Program-made: the position numbers and the translations under genes
Origin: UBA7328 sp965247965
Lineage (GTDB): Bacteria > Bacteroidota > Bacteroidia > Chitinophagales > Saprospiraceae
Reading direction: 5' to 3'
NCBI GenBank assembly: GCA_965247965.1
Contig: OZ252053.1
Location: forward strand, 2,666,001 to 2,730,000
DNA length: 64,000 nucleotides
The notes under the pieces: model-generated
What the model saw: the letters and a program-made list of their open reading frames with translations, nothing else
Database searches by the model: none
Told to the model about the DNA's origin: nothing
In this document: positions 45,854 through 54,211 of the stretch, one piece after another
Numbering within the stretch: the first letter of the stretch is position 1
Layout: every line of letters begins with the position of its first letter

Positions 45854-46532
45854 TTAAAGTCCGTGGTTGGTGACCGGTATGTTTTTAACAACATCTGTTG
45901 TTTTATCAAACTTGCCCATAGCAATATCCTTACTGAATTCTCTAAGGTGACTGGCCAAAAAATCATTTACATACGGTAGATTTTTCATTGCATCTATCCA
46001 CATATCCACCGGGATTGGAACATACTCAATCTTTTGATTTAATAATTTGCCAATCTCGTCAGCTACTTCTCTTCCACCGTAAATTTTGCTACCGGACAGA
46101 TCATATCTTTTACCTATATGCTGCTGAATGTTTTCATCAGTGAGAATTTCTGCAACCACTTCACCGATATCCTGCGGGTGAATTATTGTGTATTTAGCTT
46201 CAGGATTAGGAAAGTAAAATTTCTTTTCACTTATAACAGTAGGCGCTGCCATTCCCAAATAATTCCAGGCAAATAATGCCGGCCGTATATGTACTGCACC
46301 AATATCTGCCCAGTCTAATATATCTTCAGCAATCAAATGGTTTTGTGAAGCGGGGCTTTTTGTTCCTTCATGGACGTTCATCTGCGACATACTCACAACC
46401 AATTCTACCTTTTGTTCTCTTGTCAATAGTTCTCACCATTGCCCTTACATCAGCACCCTTTTCAAGTAATTCTTGAATCGCATACTGTCCTGTGGTTCCT
46501 GTTGCGCCTGTGATTAAAATTTTTCTTTTCAT
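45854..46532 (-). pseudogene. NmrA-like NAD(P)-binding protein, internally deleted and frameshifted
   Basis: From the ATG at 46532 the first 54 codons encode MKRKILITGATGTTGQYAIQ, the dinucleotide-binding GxTGxxG motif, and VRAMVRT, then reach a stop. The rest, in another frame, resumes at VELVVSMSQMNVHEG and continues AEDILDWADIGAVHIRPALFAWNYL to the C-terminus at 45854. Against the family's usual 290 residues about 60 codons are missing between the two. A MarR-type palindrome precedes the gene. Confidence 0.8.
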
Positions 46533-46564
46533 TTTTATTTGTTTAAAGATTAAAGTGAATAAAG

Positions 46565-46576
46565 TTGTATATACAA
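46565..46576. promoter_or_regulatory. MarR-type operator before the NmrA-like gene
   Basis: Perfect palindrome TTGTATATACAA, 33 bases before the start at 46532. A near-identical site is at 47020-47031. Confidence 0.75.
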
Positions 46577-46594
46577 CATATTTAATAAAAAAAT

Positions 46595-46996
46595 TTACAT
46601 TAACTTTTGTTCCAATTTTGAAATCATTTCCATTCCTTCTTTACCCATATCCGATGTCAATTTGTCCATAAGTTCTTCCCACAACGGGATGAGTCGCTCT
46701 ACCAGATCCGCGCCTTTCGCGGTCAGGAATACCTCTGGCCTGTACTCATCGCTTTTCCCAACATAACCTTTTTTGTGGAGCACGTTTATGCCCCTACTCA
46801 CCGTCGAACGTTCCAATACATGTCTTTTCCCCAAAACCCCTTGATCAACTCTCCCTAAATTGCTTAGGGCGAAAAGTAAAGTCATCTGATTTTCTGTTAT
46901 ATCAAAATCTTTGAGACATGACCGAAAGTGTCCATCGATAATGCGTGATAATCTTCTAAATCTTGACCCAACACAATGTTCTAATTTGTACTTCAC
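46595..46996 (-). CDS. MarR-family transcriptional regulator
   Basis: 133 residues from a GTG at 46996. The winged-helix region is ITENQMTLLFALSNLGRVDQGVLGKRHVLERSTVSRGINVLHKKGYVGKSDE followed by the wing RPEVFLTAKGADLVERLIPLWEEL. TTGTATAT[AG]CAA palindromes lie before its own start and before the adjacent NmrA-like gene, so it probably represses both, as is usual for MarR proteins next to a redox target. Confidence 0.88.
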   Translation of the reverse strand: MKYKLEHCVGSRFRRLSRIIDGHFRSCLKDFDITENQMTLLFALSNLGRVDQGVLGKRHVLERSTVSRGINVLHKKGYVGKSDEYRPEVFLTAKGADLVERLIPLWEELMDKLTSDMGKEGMEMISKLEQKLM

Positions 46997-47019
46997 AATG
47001 TAAATGTAGCAACCTAAAG

Positions 47020-47031
47020 TTGTATATGCAA
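47020..47031. promoter_or_regulatory. MarR-type operator before marR (autoregulatory)
   Basis: TTGTATATGCAA, one mismatch from the site at 46565-46576, 24 bases before the GTG start. Confidence 0.72.
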
Positions 47032-47055
47032 CATTAAATTAAAATAATTTTCCCC

Positions 47056-47640
47056 TCAAAACCTTCTTCTAGCAATTAATCGGAGGCGTGATTCTGTAAT
47101 TAGATTCGCAGACATTTCGCCTAGTATTACTTTCTTGAAGTCGTGTTTCGGCAATTGTAAGGATAAATTGTTAGACTCTGCACCGATGATTTTGTGCGGG
47201 CTTGTAACGATAGCTTTACTTCTATTAGTGTAACCCTTGTACTTCTCTAACCAATCGGCACCAAAGCCCTCATAGCTTACCGTCGATAGGACATCTGTCC
47301 TGTCAAACACGTTAATGTCGTTCATCAATCCTTCCGATGCACCGTCAAATTTCCAGGTGTGATCAAGATTAAAATCGTATTGAGAAGGGTCAAAAACTGT
47401 GGTTTTTCTTTCTTTCGTGACTTTAGATAGTGTTTCACTTTCACTTGCGGTATTGTACACCATTACGCTTTTGCCAACAACTCCAAAGGTTACAAGATCC
47501 TGATTTAAGAAATCTTCTTGATGATCTGTAAAGACAAGGGCTGTGCTAGGATCCATGGCAAATCCATCCTCAGGTAACTGTGCATATGAGCTTGTAAGAC
47601 TTGATATTAAGACTGCCAGGGCTACCATTGAATTTTTCAT
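47056..47640 (-). pseudogene. isochorismatase-family paralogue, decayed
   Basis: From the ATG at 47640 it aligns along its length with the intact protein at 49136-49864 (QLPEDGFAMDPSTALVFTDHQEDF against QLPDPGFSIDPNTAIVITDPQNDF). The catalytic Cys of MSANLCTESH is Ile here (MSANLITESR), and the last 55 or so residues are missing, replaced by LRLIARRRF. It keeps the signal peptide. About 230 bases separate its start from the shared upstream element, probably owing to an insertion. It is likely non-functional. Confidence 0.78.
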
Positions 47641-47652
47641 TGTCTCATATTT

Positions 47653-47876
47653 CAATGGTTCGTGAAGGATTTCGGCCAAATTCGAAGTGTTAACAGCAGT
47701 ATCTTAAATTCAAGATTTTCTATAACGCTGATTATCAAGTATTTATGGCCTGCTTATTTGGCAATCCTATTAAAATGCAAGTTTCGGTTCAGACGATACT
47801 TTAGTTTTAATAATTTATCCATAATTCTAAGATTGAGTATCAACGAGTTATGAAATATTTCCTTCACGGACTATTG
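47653..47876. mobile_element. putative MITE-like insertion in the leader of the isochorismatase paralogue
   Basis: Inverted repeats GTTCGTGAAGGATTT (47658-47672) and its near-complement ATTTCCTTCACGGAC (47857-47871) lie close to the ends, with ATATTT directly repeated outside (47647-47652 and 47877-47882). Removing the block brings the leader to the same layout as the two other element-bearing promoters. Confidence 0.5.
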
Positions 47877-47907
47877 ATATTTTAAAATGTTATTTATTAA
47901 ATTCACA

Positions 47908-47975
47908 ATGCAAAAATGGGGTGAGAGAAGAGGGTCTTGGTAGCTAAGTGTTCCTCAAAAGTTGGCAATTCTTCC
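47908..47975 (-). promoter_or_regulatory. conserved upstream element, copy B
   Basis: 68 bases, same architecture as copies A and C, but 268 bases from the start codon it would serve. Confidence 0.58.
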
Positions 47976-48016
47976 CACATCCCATATTCTTTGATGTTAA
48001 TTGCTAGCCAAATATA

Positions 48017-49051
48017 TTATTCACTCCATGGTAGCAACACATGTCTGCCTGTAACCTTGCCGGTAGAGATAAGTCGATGCACCTCTGCGGCCTGGCTTAG
48101 CGGAAAAGTTTGATCGAGTGTTGGTTTAATACGACCCAGCCGCACTTGCTCAAGACCCCATTTGATATCCTCAAGATCACTGGCCATCGATCCGCGTAAT
48201 TTTTTCTGTGCAAAAAATATGCTTCGAATGTCGAACGTAACTTCAGGACCTGCTGCAAAGCCAAAAGCAACAATAACACCATTCGCTTTTGTGGCCTCTA
48301 TGCTCTTTGGCAATACTTCTCCCGCGAGGTTATCGATCACAACATCAACACCTACTCCTTGAGTCCATGTCTTTATACTTTCAACGAAATCCTCGTTACG
48401 TGTATTAATAACCAGGTCTGCACCGAGTGTTTTCGCGAATTCTCCTTTGGCATCGCTGCGTACTGTCGATGCTACGTCTGCTCCTAACGCTTTAGCAACC
48501 TGGATTTGCATACTGCCGGAACCTGATGCGCCTGAATGAATCAGAACTGTGTCTCCGGCTTTAACTTCTCCAACCCCCTTTACTGCGTGAACAGCACTTG
48601 CCAAAGGAACCGGGAATGTGGCCACTTCTTCAGGCACTAGCCCGGTTTCATCTTTAATAATAGCGTAAGCAGGAACTTCCATATACTGAGTATAAGTTCC
48701 TGAAATATGCAATCCTGGCAAACCAAAACTTGGGGCGGCAATTGTAGGGCGAATATTGGTCTCCTCTTCTTTTTGCGGATATCCCGGAGCCACAATTACA
48801 CGCTGACCGATTTCTAAACTGCCAACTCCTTCGCCAATTTCAGCTATCTCCCCGGCAGCATCTGCCCCTAAAATATGGGGGAAAGGCAGTTCGGAAATAA
48901 TTGAACCTTCGCGGATATAATGATCCAAAAGGTTGACTCCAGTCGCAAGCACTTTGACTAAAACATAACCAGGTTTCGGATTTGGTCTTTTGATATCTAC
49001 GAACTCGAGCTTATCGAAATCGCCGAATCCATGAATGACTGTCGCCTTCAT
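48017..49051 (-). CDS. zinc-independent medium-chain quinone oxidoreductase/alcohol dehydrogenase-like protein
   Basis: The ATG at 49051 fits the family start MKATVIHGFGDFDKLEFVDI; an upstream ATG (49114) would add 21 residues. The MDR fold is complete: the GroES-like domain with ATGVNLLDHYIREG and ILGADAAGEIAEIGEGV, then the Rossmann motif VLIHSGASGSGSMQIQVAKALGADV, and NARNEDFV-type NADP region. Typical zinc ligands are absent, placing it with quinone oxidoreductases that reduce enones or quinones with NADPH. It follows the isochorismatase gene by 22 bases to its longer start, forming an operon. Confidence 0.87.
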   Translation of the reverse strand: MKATVIHGFGDFDKLEFVDIKRPNPKPGYVLVKVLATGVNLLDHYIREGSIISELPFPHILGADAAGEIAEIGEGVGSLEIGQRVIVAPGYPQKEEETNIRPTIAAPSFGLPGLHISGTYTQYMEVPAYAIIKDETGLVPEEVATFPVPLASAVHAVKGVGEVKAGDTVLIHSGASGSGSMQIQVAKALGADVASTVRSDAKGEFAKTLGADLVINTRNEDFVESIKTWTQGVGVDVVIDNLAGEVLPKSIEATKANGVIVAFGFAAGPEVTFDIRSIFFAQKKLRGSMASDLEDIKWGLEQVRLGRIKPTLDQTFPLSQAAEVHRLISTGKVTGRHVLLPWSE

Positions 49052-49135
49052 CAGGTCTGCAGCCTTTTCCTTTCTTGTGGTTTCTATTTTATTAATTACT
49101 CCTAATTCTTCCATTGCCTTATCTTTTAAAATGTT

Positions 49136-49864
49136 CTAATGGACATTCTTTGACTGTTCAACTACTTCATCGGTCGTAAAAACATGGCTGGCAAGCATTC
49201 TGAAATTTGTCACGGCAGCTTCATATCCATTTAATCCCGGCAAGATAGCGGCTGCAGTGGCATCTTTTACTACCGCTACTTCAAAACCATCTTCCAGCAA
49301 TTCTCTTAGGTGAGATTCCGTACATAGGTTTGCAGACATTCCGGCCAATATCACTTTGCTAAAACCGTGTTTGCGCAATTGTAACGATAAATCATTAGAT
49401 TCCGGACCATAGAGTTTGTGCGGACTAGCAACAATTACGTTGCCCTCATTTATGTACCTCTTGTAAGGCTCTAACCAATCAGCGCCCGAACCCTCAAATC
49501 CCTCGGTTGATAATGCGTCTGTTCTGTCAAACATGTTAATGTTGTGCATCAATACCTCCAGGGCTCCTTCAAACTTCCAGTGATGATCGTGCTTATAGTA
49601 GTAGTGCGGAGAGACAAAAACCGTAATGTTATTTTCTTTGGCTACTGCAAATAGCGCTTCGATGTTGTTTACGGTATTGTTTGCTTTCACACTTTCTCCG
49701 ACAACTCCCCATGTTACACCATCAGGGCTTAAGAAATCATTTTGGGGATCTGTAATTACAATGGCGGTGTTGGGATCTATAGAAAATCCGGGGTCAGGCA
49801 ATTGTGCAAGTATATTTGTTAGACCTGCCACTAAAAGAGCTACTGTGACTAATAAATTTTTCAT
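49136..49864 (-). CDS. exported isochorismatase-family (cysteine) hydrolase
   Basis: 242 residues with a signal peptide (MKNLLVTVALLVAGLTNILAQ). The catalytic triad positions are present: Asp39 in ITDPQNDF, a Lys in YKHDHHWKFEG, and Cys181 in AGMSANLCTESHLRELLEDGFEV. Family members hydrolyse isochorismate, nicotinamide or related amides; an exported form in this setting probably acts on a small periplasmic amide, but the substrate is unknown. It is the first gene after the AraC gene, with the conserved element (copy C) between them. Confidence 0.88.
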   Translation of the reverse strand: MKNLLVTVALLVAGLTNILAQLPDPGFSIDPNTAIVITDPQNDFLSPDGVTWGVVGESVKANNTVNNIEALFAVAKENNITVFVSPHYYYKHDHHWKFEGALEVLMHNINMFDRTDALSTEGFEGSGADWLEPYKRYINEGNVIVASPHKLYGPESNDLSLQLRKHGFSKVILAGMSANLCTESHLRELLEDGFEVAVVKDATAAAILPGLNGYEAAVTNFRMLASHVFTTDEVVEQSKNVH

Positions 49865-49902
49865 TGCATTAAATTTTGATTTGTTACTTATTAATTGTTA
49901 CA

Positions 49903-49969
49903 ATGCAAAAATGGGGTGGAAAAAAGGTGGCTGGTAGGTAAAGGTTCCCAAAGATTTGGCAATTCTTCC
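49903..49969 (-). promoter_or_regulatory. conserved upstream element, copy C
   Basis: 67 bases between the AraC stop and the isochorismatase start; best placed of the three as the AraC operator. Confidence 0.62.
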
Positions 49970-49972
49970 TTT

Positions 49973-50794
49973 CTAGTTATTTGCTTTAAATACTGAAGGA
50001 GAAATACCTTCCTGCTTTTTGAAAAACCGGCTGAACGCTTGAATATCATCGTAGCCGATTTCGTATGCAATTTCCTGGATCTGCATATCCGAATAGCGTA
50101 AAAGTCTTCTCGCTTCAAGCATTTTTCGCTCTTGTATATATTGCATTGGAGATTTCGAACCAAACTTCGAGAAAATGTTTGATATGGTTTTGGGAGATTT
50201 ATTCAGAAGACTGGCATATTCCGCTACTGTATGTTTTGTCCTAAAATGTTGCTCTACCTGGAAGTTAAATTCTTTGATAAGATCTGAGTTTACTTTCTCA
50301 TCAGGATATGACGCTTGCGTTTTGTATAACCGGGCACATAAAATCAAATATCTTTTCAACATCATTTGCAACATATCTATTTGCAAATTATCGTTGGATA
50401 ACATTTCTATGGTGAACATTTTCCATAGGGTTTCAAATTTTTCTAGTGCCTTTTCGGGAATATGGATTATAGGCAATTGAGATGCTCCGAAGAATAGAAT
50501 ACCCTTGCAACCCACTTCGGCATCATGATCCACAATACAGTAAAAGGGTCGGTTAAATCTCAAGAATTTTATTCTCCGTATATTTTTTAGTGCGATTTTA
50601 TGGAATTCAGTCAAAAAAACAACCTGGTTCTTTGCAAAAGCTTGTTGCTTTCCATCTATTACGAGTTCGGTGTGTCCCGAATCAAACCATAAAATTGTCA
50701 AACTACTTTCAATAGTTTCCTTGAGGACATTACGGTTTTCATTTGTTACTGTTGCCAGGTGAAGATATTCATTTGTATTGCCTATGAATTTCAT
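49973..50794 (-). CDS. AraC-family transcriptional regulator
   Basis: 273 residues. An N-terminal cupin-like effector domain (ILWFDSGHTELVIDGKQQAF then QVVFLTEFHKIAL) is followed by the two-HTH AraC domain: HFRTKHTVAEYASLLNKSPKTISNIFSKFGSKSPMQYIQERKMLEARRLLRYSDMQIQEIAYEIGYDDIQAFSRFFKKQEGISPSVFK, with the A-x-E-I-G-Y-x-D motif. It sits upstream of the isochorismatase/oxidoreductase operon on the same strand and probably activates the promoters carrying the conserved element. Confidence 0.92.
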   Translation of the reverse strand: MKFIGNTNEYLHLATVTNENRNVLKETIESSLTILWFDSGHTELVIDGKQQAFAKNQVVFLTEFHKIALKNIRRIKFLRFNRPFYCIVDHDAEVGCKGILFFGASQLPIIHIPEKALEKFETLWKMFTIEMLSNDNLQIDMLQMMLKRYLILCARLYKTQASYPDEKVNSDLIKEFNFQVEQHFRTKHTVAEYASLLNKSPKTISNIFSKFGSKSPMQYIQERKMLEARRLLRYSDMQIQEIAYEIGYDDIQAFSRFFKKQEGISPSVFKANN

Positions 50795-50837
50795 TTGCAG
50801 ACTTCAATTTCATATCGCAGAAACTTAGCCCAATAAT

Positions 50838-50888
50838 ACTGTATATTCATAGCAATGCGGATATTAGCAGTAGAATATATATTAGCTG
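50838..50888. repeat. 51-bp imperfect direct repeat, right copy
   Basis: Partner of 39056-39106, 11.8 kb away. It includes the start of the small ORF at 50855. Confidence 0.65.
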
Positions 50889-51106
50889 CATTTTTAGGAG
50901 ATAGCAGTTTCATAATGGTTCATGCTGAAACGGTAACTGATAATTCGGGCTTTCTTGATTACAGTTATTTAGATTCTACAAGTTTGAATGGAATAAGTTT
51001 TTATAAAAGAGTGCGGTGTGCTGAAATATGGGATGAATTTATCGAAGAGGAGCATGACATACGCTTTTTGAATGAAAATGGTTTTGATCCAAAACACGTG
51101 GACTAA
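50855..51106 (+). CDS. hypothetical 83-residue protein
   Basis: Not recognised. It begins MRILAVEYILAAFLGD inside the direct repeat and is acidic at the C-terminus (DEFIEEEHDIRFLNENGFD). The left repeat encodes the same first residues (ILAVEYMLAV) but then stops, so that copy would be a truncated version of this gene. Confidence 0.45.
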   Translation: MRILAVEYILAAFLGDSSFIMVHAETVTDNSGFLDYSYLDSTSLNGISFYKRVRCAEIWDEFIEEEHDIRFLNENGFDPKHVD

Positions 51107-51217
51107 TCGTAAGCGGGAAGTAATGAAGCCTTTTCATATTAAAGTAGCATTTCAAAGATTGGAACAATACTACAAACTACAATGGTTATGACACCAAGCC
51201 TTGTACATTACATTACC

Positions 51218-54178
51218 TTAGCCCCTCCTCCTACCACGACCCCCAAACCAATCCCGCTTCCCAAACCCGGAAAAAGAATAAGACAAACTCACTAAAATAT
51301 ATCGACCAATAGATTCCATCCGCTCATCCTGGATATAGTTGAGGTTTGTGGTTCTGTTGATATTTTGGTTCTGATTCAGGATATCAAAAACGGTTAACTC
51401 CGCCCTTAGTTTTTTGGTCTGTCCAAAGATTTTCGATAAGGAAGCCTTCCATCGCGATAGTGAAATTTGCTCACCAAAATCTTCTTCAGAGTAAATGTTG
51501 TGTCTCAGAAATGTATTAAAGTTCCAGTCATTGGGGAGATCAATATCCAGGTCGATAAAATACTCGCTATCGAGATAGTTTTGGTTTTGTTCTTTGCTTT
51601 GTGAATACGATGTTGAGTTGATGCTGATGTTTGTGCCAAAGCGAAGGTCTGCGACGTCTTTCTTCATATTGTCCAAAGCAAGAGAGATACGATCATTGAC
51701 TCTCTTTACCTTATTTTCCGTGGAATTGACAAAAAGGATATTATCCGAAAACATAAGATTATTGGACAGGCTTATGCGCTGCCTTATGAATCTCAAAGGC
51801 GCATTCAGGTTGAAATACAAAGAACTATTGAACGCATAGTCTGTATTCACAGGAGTGGTCGTCTGCACAAAGAACCGATCTACTCTTCGGGTATTTGTGA
51901 TGTTATTTTTAGTATATCTCGCATTTGCTCTAGCAAAGAATCCGACATTGCTAAATTGACTGAAACTATTGAAATTGATATTCAGATTGTGCCGGTAGGC
52001 AGGTCTTAAGTCAGGATTTCCGATGTAGATATTCAACGGGTCAGAGTTATCGACAAGCGGCTGAAGCTGATCGATGTCTGGTTCGTTGATGGAGGTATGA
52101 TAGCGGACGCGCAAGCTCTTGCTCGTACCGATATCGTAGTTCCAGGTGAGGCTGGGCAGGAAATAGATATAGTCCTGGTTTATCGGACTTTCCTGGCTTT
52201 GCAAAATACCATTGAGATCGGAGTGTTGCAAGTGACCGCCTGCAGTCAGGCTTGCATTGTTCGAATTGAATTTAATGTTGGCGCCAATGCGATTATAACT
52301 ATAATCTTGATTGTAGGCATCGCTGAGGATTTCGTCGTACTCAAGGCGATTCGTTAGCGGATCGATCACGTCAAAATAGTCTTTTTTAAAGTCATAATCG
52401 ATACTGCTACGCGATGCATTTAGCTCCAGATATCTTCGCTTACCAAGGGGCTCGGTGATCGATATTTTGAAGCTATAACGGGCTTGTTGGTTTTCCTGAG
52501 TTTGCTCTTGTAGTAAGGTGTCTATTGATGTGCTGCCGTTCCTTGTAAGTGTATTGGTTGAGTTAAGGTTAGCAAATTGATTATTGTCGGAAAGCGAAAA
52601 CCGTCCATTCGCGCTAAAGAATCTCCCTTTCTTCTTCAGCCTTTTCATATACGTCATATTGATACTTGATTCCAGCTTATCACCGGATGACTTATTATCA
52701 TAAAAACCACTACTCTGGAGTACGCCATTTTCATCAAAATTGCGTGAATGGCTCAAACTCATAGAACTTCCTTCATTCCAACCAAAGGAAAGACGTGTTA
52801 TAATTTTTTGAGTGCTGTCCAGTGTAGCCCGTATCGTAGAATTGGCGGTATGGTTGTAATTTTCATTGATGAGGTTGGCCTCTTGTTCTGTATCGAATCC
52901 ACCATTTTCGACTAAGGTCAGCCTGGTTATCGTTTGTGTGATGTCGTTTTTAATGCGGTTAAAAAAGTAGCTGGAATTGATCTCGACATCTTTGACCGGT
53001 TCTATATTATAGTTCAGGCCACCGGCACCTGTTTGGACAAAGCCATTGCCAAGACCTTGAGATATAGGCAATCCAAGACTGTTGGTACCAGACCGCCCCT
53101 GGCCACCTCCGCCGGCAAGATTGCCCAGGCCGCCCATAAAATCGATATATTCCCGAAATGAAAATCCTTGTTTGTTGGTATTATTGAGCATACCAATGGC
53201 CGATAATTGAGTTTCTTTTGTAAATCGATTCAAACTTAATTTTCCTTCGTACCTTCTATCTGTGCCATATCCGGCACTGGCAGAACCGAAGTATCCGGCT
53301 TTCTTGCCTTCTTTTAGAACGAGGTTTAAGGTCTTTTCCCGCTCGCCATCGTCTATACCGGAAAATTCGGCCATATCCGATGATTTATCATACACCTGGA
53401 TTATGTCAACTACGTCTGCAGGTAAGTTTTTGGTGGCTATCGTCGGATCGCTGCTGAAGAATTCTTTGCCATCAACAAATACATTTTGCACTTCTTCGCC
53501 CTGAGCCTTGATCGTGCCGTCGTTTTCTACTTCGACCCCAGGCAGTTTTTTCAAGAGTTCTTCTACGTTGTCAGCGGGATTGACCTTAAATGCATCGGCG
53601 TTGTACTCAATAGTATCTTTCTTTATCCGTATTGGAATCGGTAAAGCGCTTATTGTTACATCGGCCAGCTTTGATGATTCCGGTTTCATGATCAGGTTGC
53701 CAAGATTAATCTCCTGATCTATTTCAATATCTCTGATGATATCCGAATAACCCAAGTAAGTTATGGTGAGAAAATACTCTCCTTTCGGTATATCCCGAAT
53801 TCTGAAAAGCCCTTTCGCATTGGTAATTGAAAAACCGAAGATTACGGAATCGGCCTGTGTTATGAGTATGGCAGTGGCTAATTCCAGTTTGTTGTTAGAA
53901 GTGTCTGATATTGTGCCTTGTACTTTGAAGGATTGGGCAGAAGCTGATGTTGCCAGGAGTATGAGGGCGGTGAGGAGGTGTATTCCTTGCTGCAAAGAGG
54001 TCAGCCGTGTCTGTGCTTCGTCGCCGAAGCGGCTATGGCGCAAAGGAGACCGCCAGGCAGAGATGCCTTTTGCTGGATATTGCCCATCTATGCGAACCCC
54101 AATAGCTACCAGGTCAGACCTCTTGCAAAGACATATTAAATCATGAAGAATCAAAATTACAATTAAAATCAAAATCAA
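51218..54178 (-). CDS. outer-membrane beta-barrel protein (OMP_b-brl_3 / TonB-receptor-like) with disrupted start
   Basis: The mature part has a CarboxypepD_reg-like N-domain (SFKVQGTISDTSNNKLELATAIL ... ITYLGYSDI), a plug-like domain (VEELLKKLPGVEVENDGTIKAQGEEVQNVFVDGKEFFSSDP) and a barrel of about 700 residues. Gly/Arg-rich patches are at LAGGGGQGRSGTN and the C-terminus GKRDWFGGRGRRRG. The natural start is the ATG at 54134 (MSLQQGIHLLTALILLATSASAQ after element excision), but a 125-bp element lies in codon 4, so the current frame runs in from an upstream ATG at 54178 through 63 foreign-looking residues. Last gene of a seven-gene operon; the protein probably imports or exports the operon's substrate. 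Confidence 0.82.
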   Translation of the reverse strand: MILILIVILILHDLICLCKRSDLVAIGVRIDGQYPAKGISAWRSPLRHSRFGDEAQTRLTSLQQGIHLLTALILLATSASAQSFKVQGTISDTSNNKLELATAILITQADSVIFGFSITNAKGLFRIRDIPKGEYFLTITYLGYSDIIRDIEIDQEINLGNLIMKPESSKLADVTISALPIPIRIKKDTIEYNADAFKVNPADNVEELLKKLPGVEVENDGTIKAQGEEVQNVFVDGKEFFSSDPTIATKNLPADVVDIIQVYDKSSDMAEFSGIDDGEREKTLNLVLKEGKKAGYFGSASAGYGTDRRYEGKLSLNRFTKETQLSAIGMLNNTNKQGFSFREYIDFMGGLGNLAGGGGQGRSGTNSLGLPISQGLGNGFVQTGAGGLNYNIEPVKDVEINSSYFFNRIKNDITQTITRLTLVENGGFDTEQEANLINENYNHTANSTIRATLDSTQKIITRLSFGWNEGSSMSLSHSRNFDENGVLQSSGFYDNKSSGDKLESSINMTYMKRLKKKGRFFSANGRFSLSDNNQFANLNSTNTLTRNGSTSIDTLLQEQTQENQQARYSFKISITEPLGKRRYLELNASRSSIDYDFKKDYFDVIDPLTNRLEYDEILSDAYNQDYSYNRIGANIKFNSNNASLTAGGHLQHSDLNGILQSQESPINQDYIYFLPSLTWNYDIGTSKSLRVRYHTSINEPDIDQLQPLVDNSDPLNIYIGNPDLRPAYRHNLNINFNSFSQFSNVGFFARANARYTKNNITNTRRVDRFFVQTTTPVNTDYAFNSSLYFNLNAPLRFIRQRISLSNNLMFSDNILFVNSTENKVKRVNDRISLALDNMKKDVADLRFGTNISINSTSYSQSKEQNQNYLDSEYFIDLDIDLPNDWNFNTFLRHNIYSEEDFGEQISLSRWKASLSKIFGQTKKLRAELTVFDILNQNQNINRTTNLNYIQDERMESIGRYILVSLSYSFSGFGKRDWFGGRGRRRG
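53999..54123. mobile_element. 125-bp palindrome-ended insertion in the start region of the barrel gene
   Basis: Ends are AGAGGTCTGACC and the complement of AGGTCAGCC, i.e. short inverted repeats around AGGTC. It is flanked by the 8-bp duplication TGCAAAGA (53991-53998 and 54124-54131). No transposase is inside. The insertion of 133 bases in total shifts the original frame, which meets a TGA three codons later. Confidence 0.78.
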
Positions 54179-54211
54179 AATGGTGTACCTCTCAATAGTA
54201 TTGACCGAGCA

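Noticed and set aside
39056..50888. The 39-51 kb island as an integrative element with att sites
   Set aside because: No integrase, relaxase or phage gene is present and the repeats could be gene remnants; kept only as a finding.
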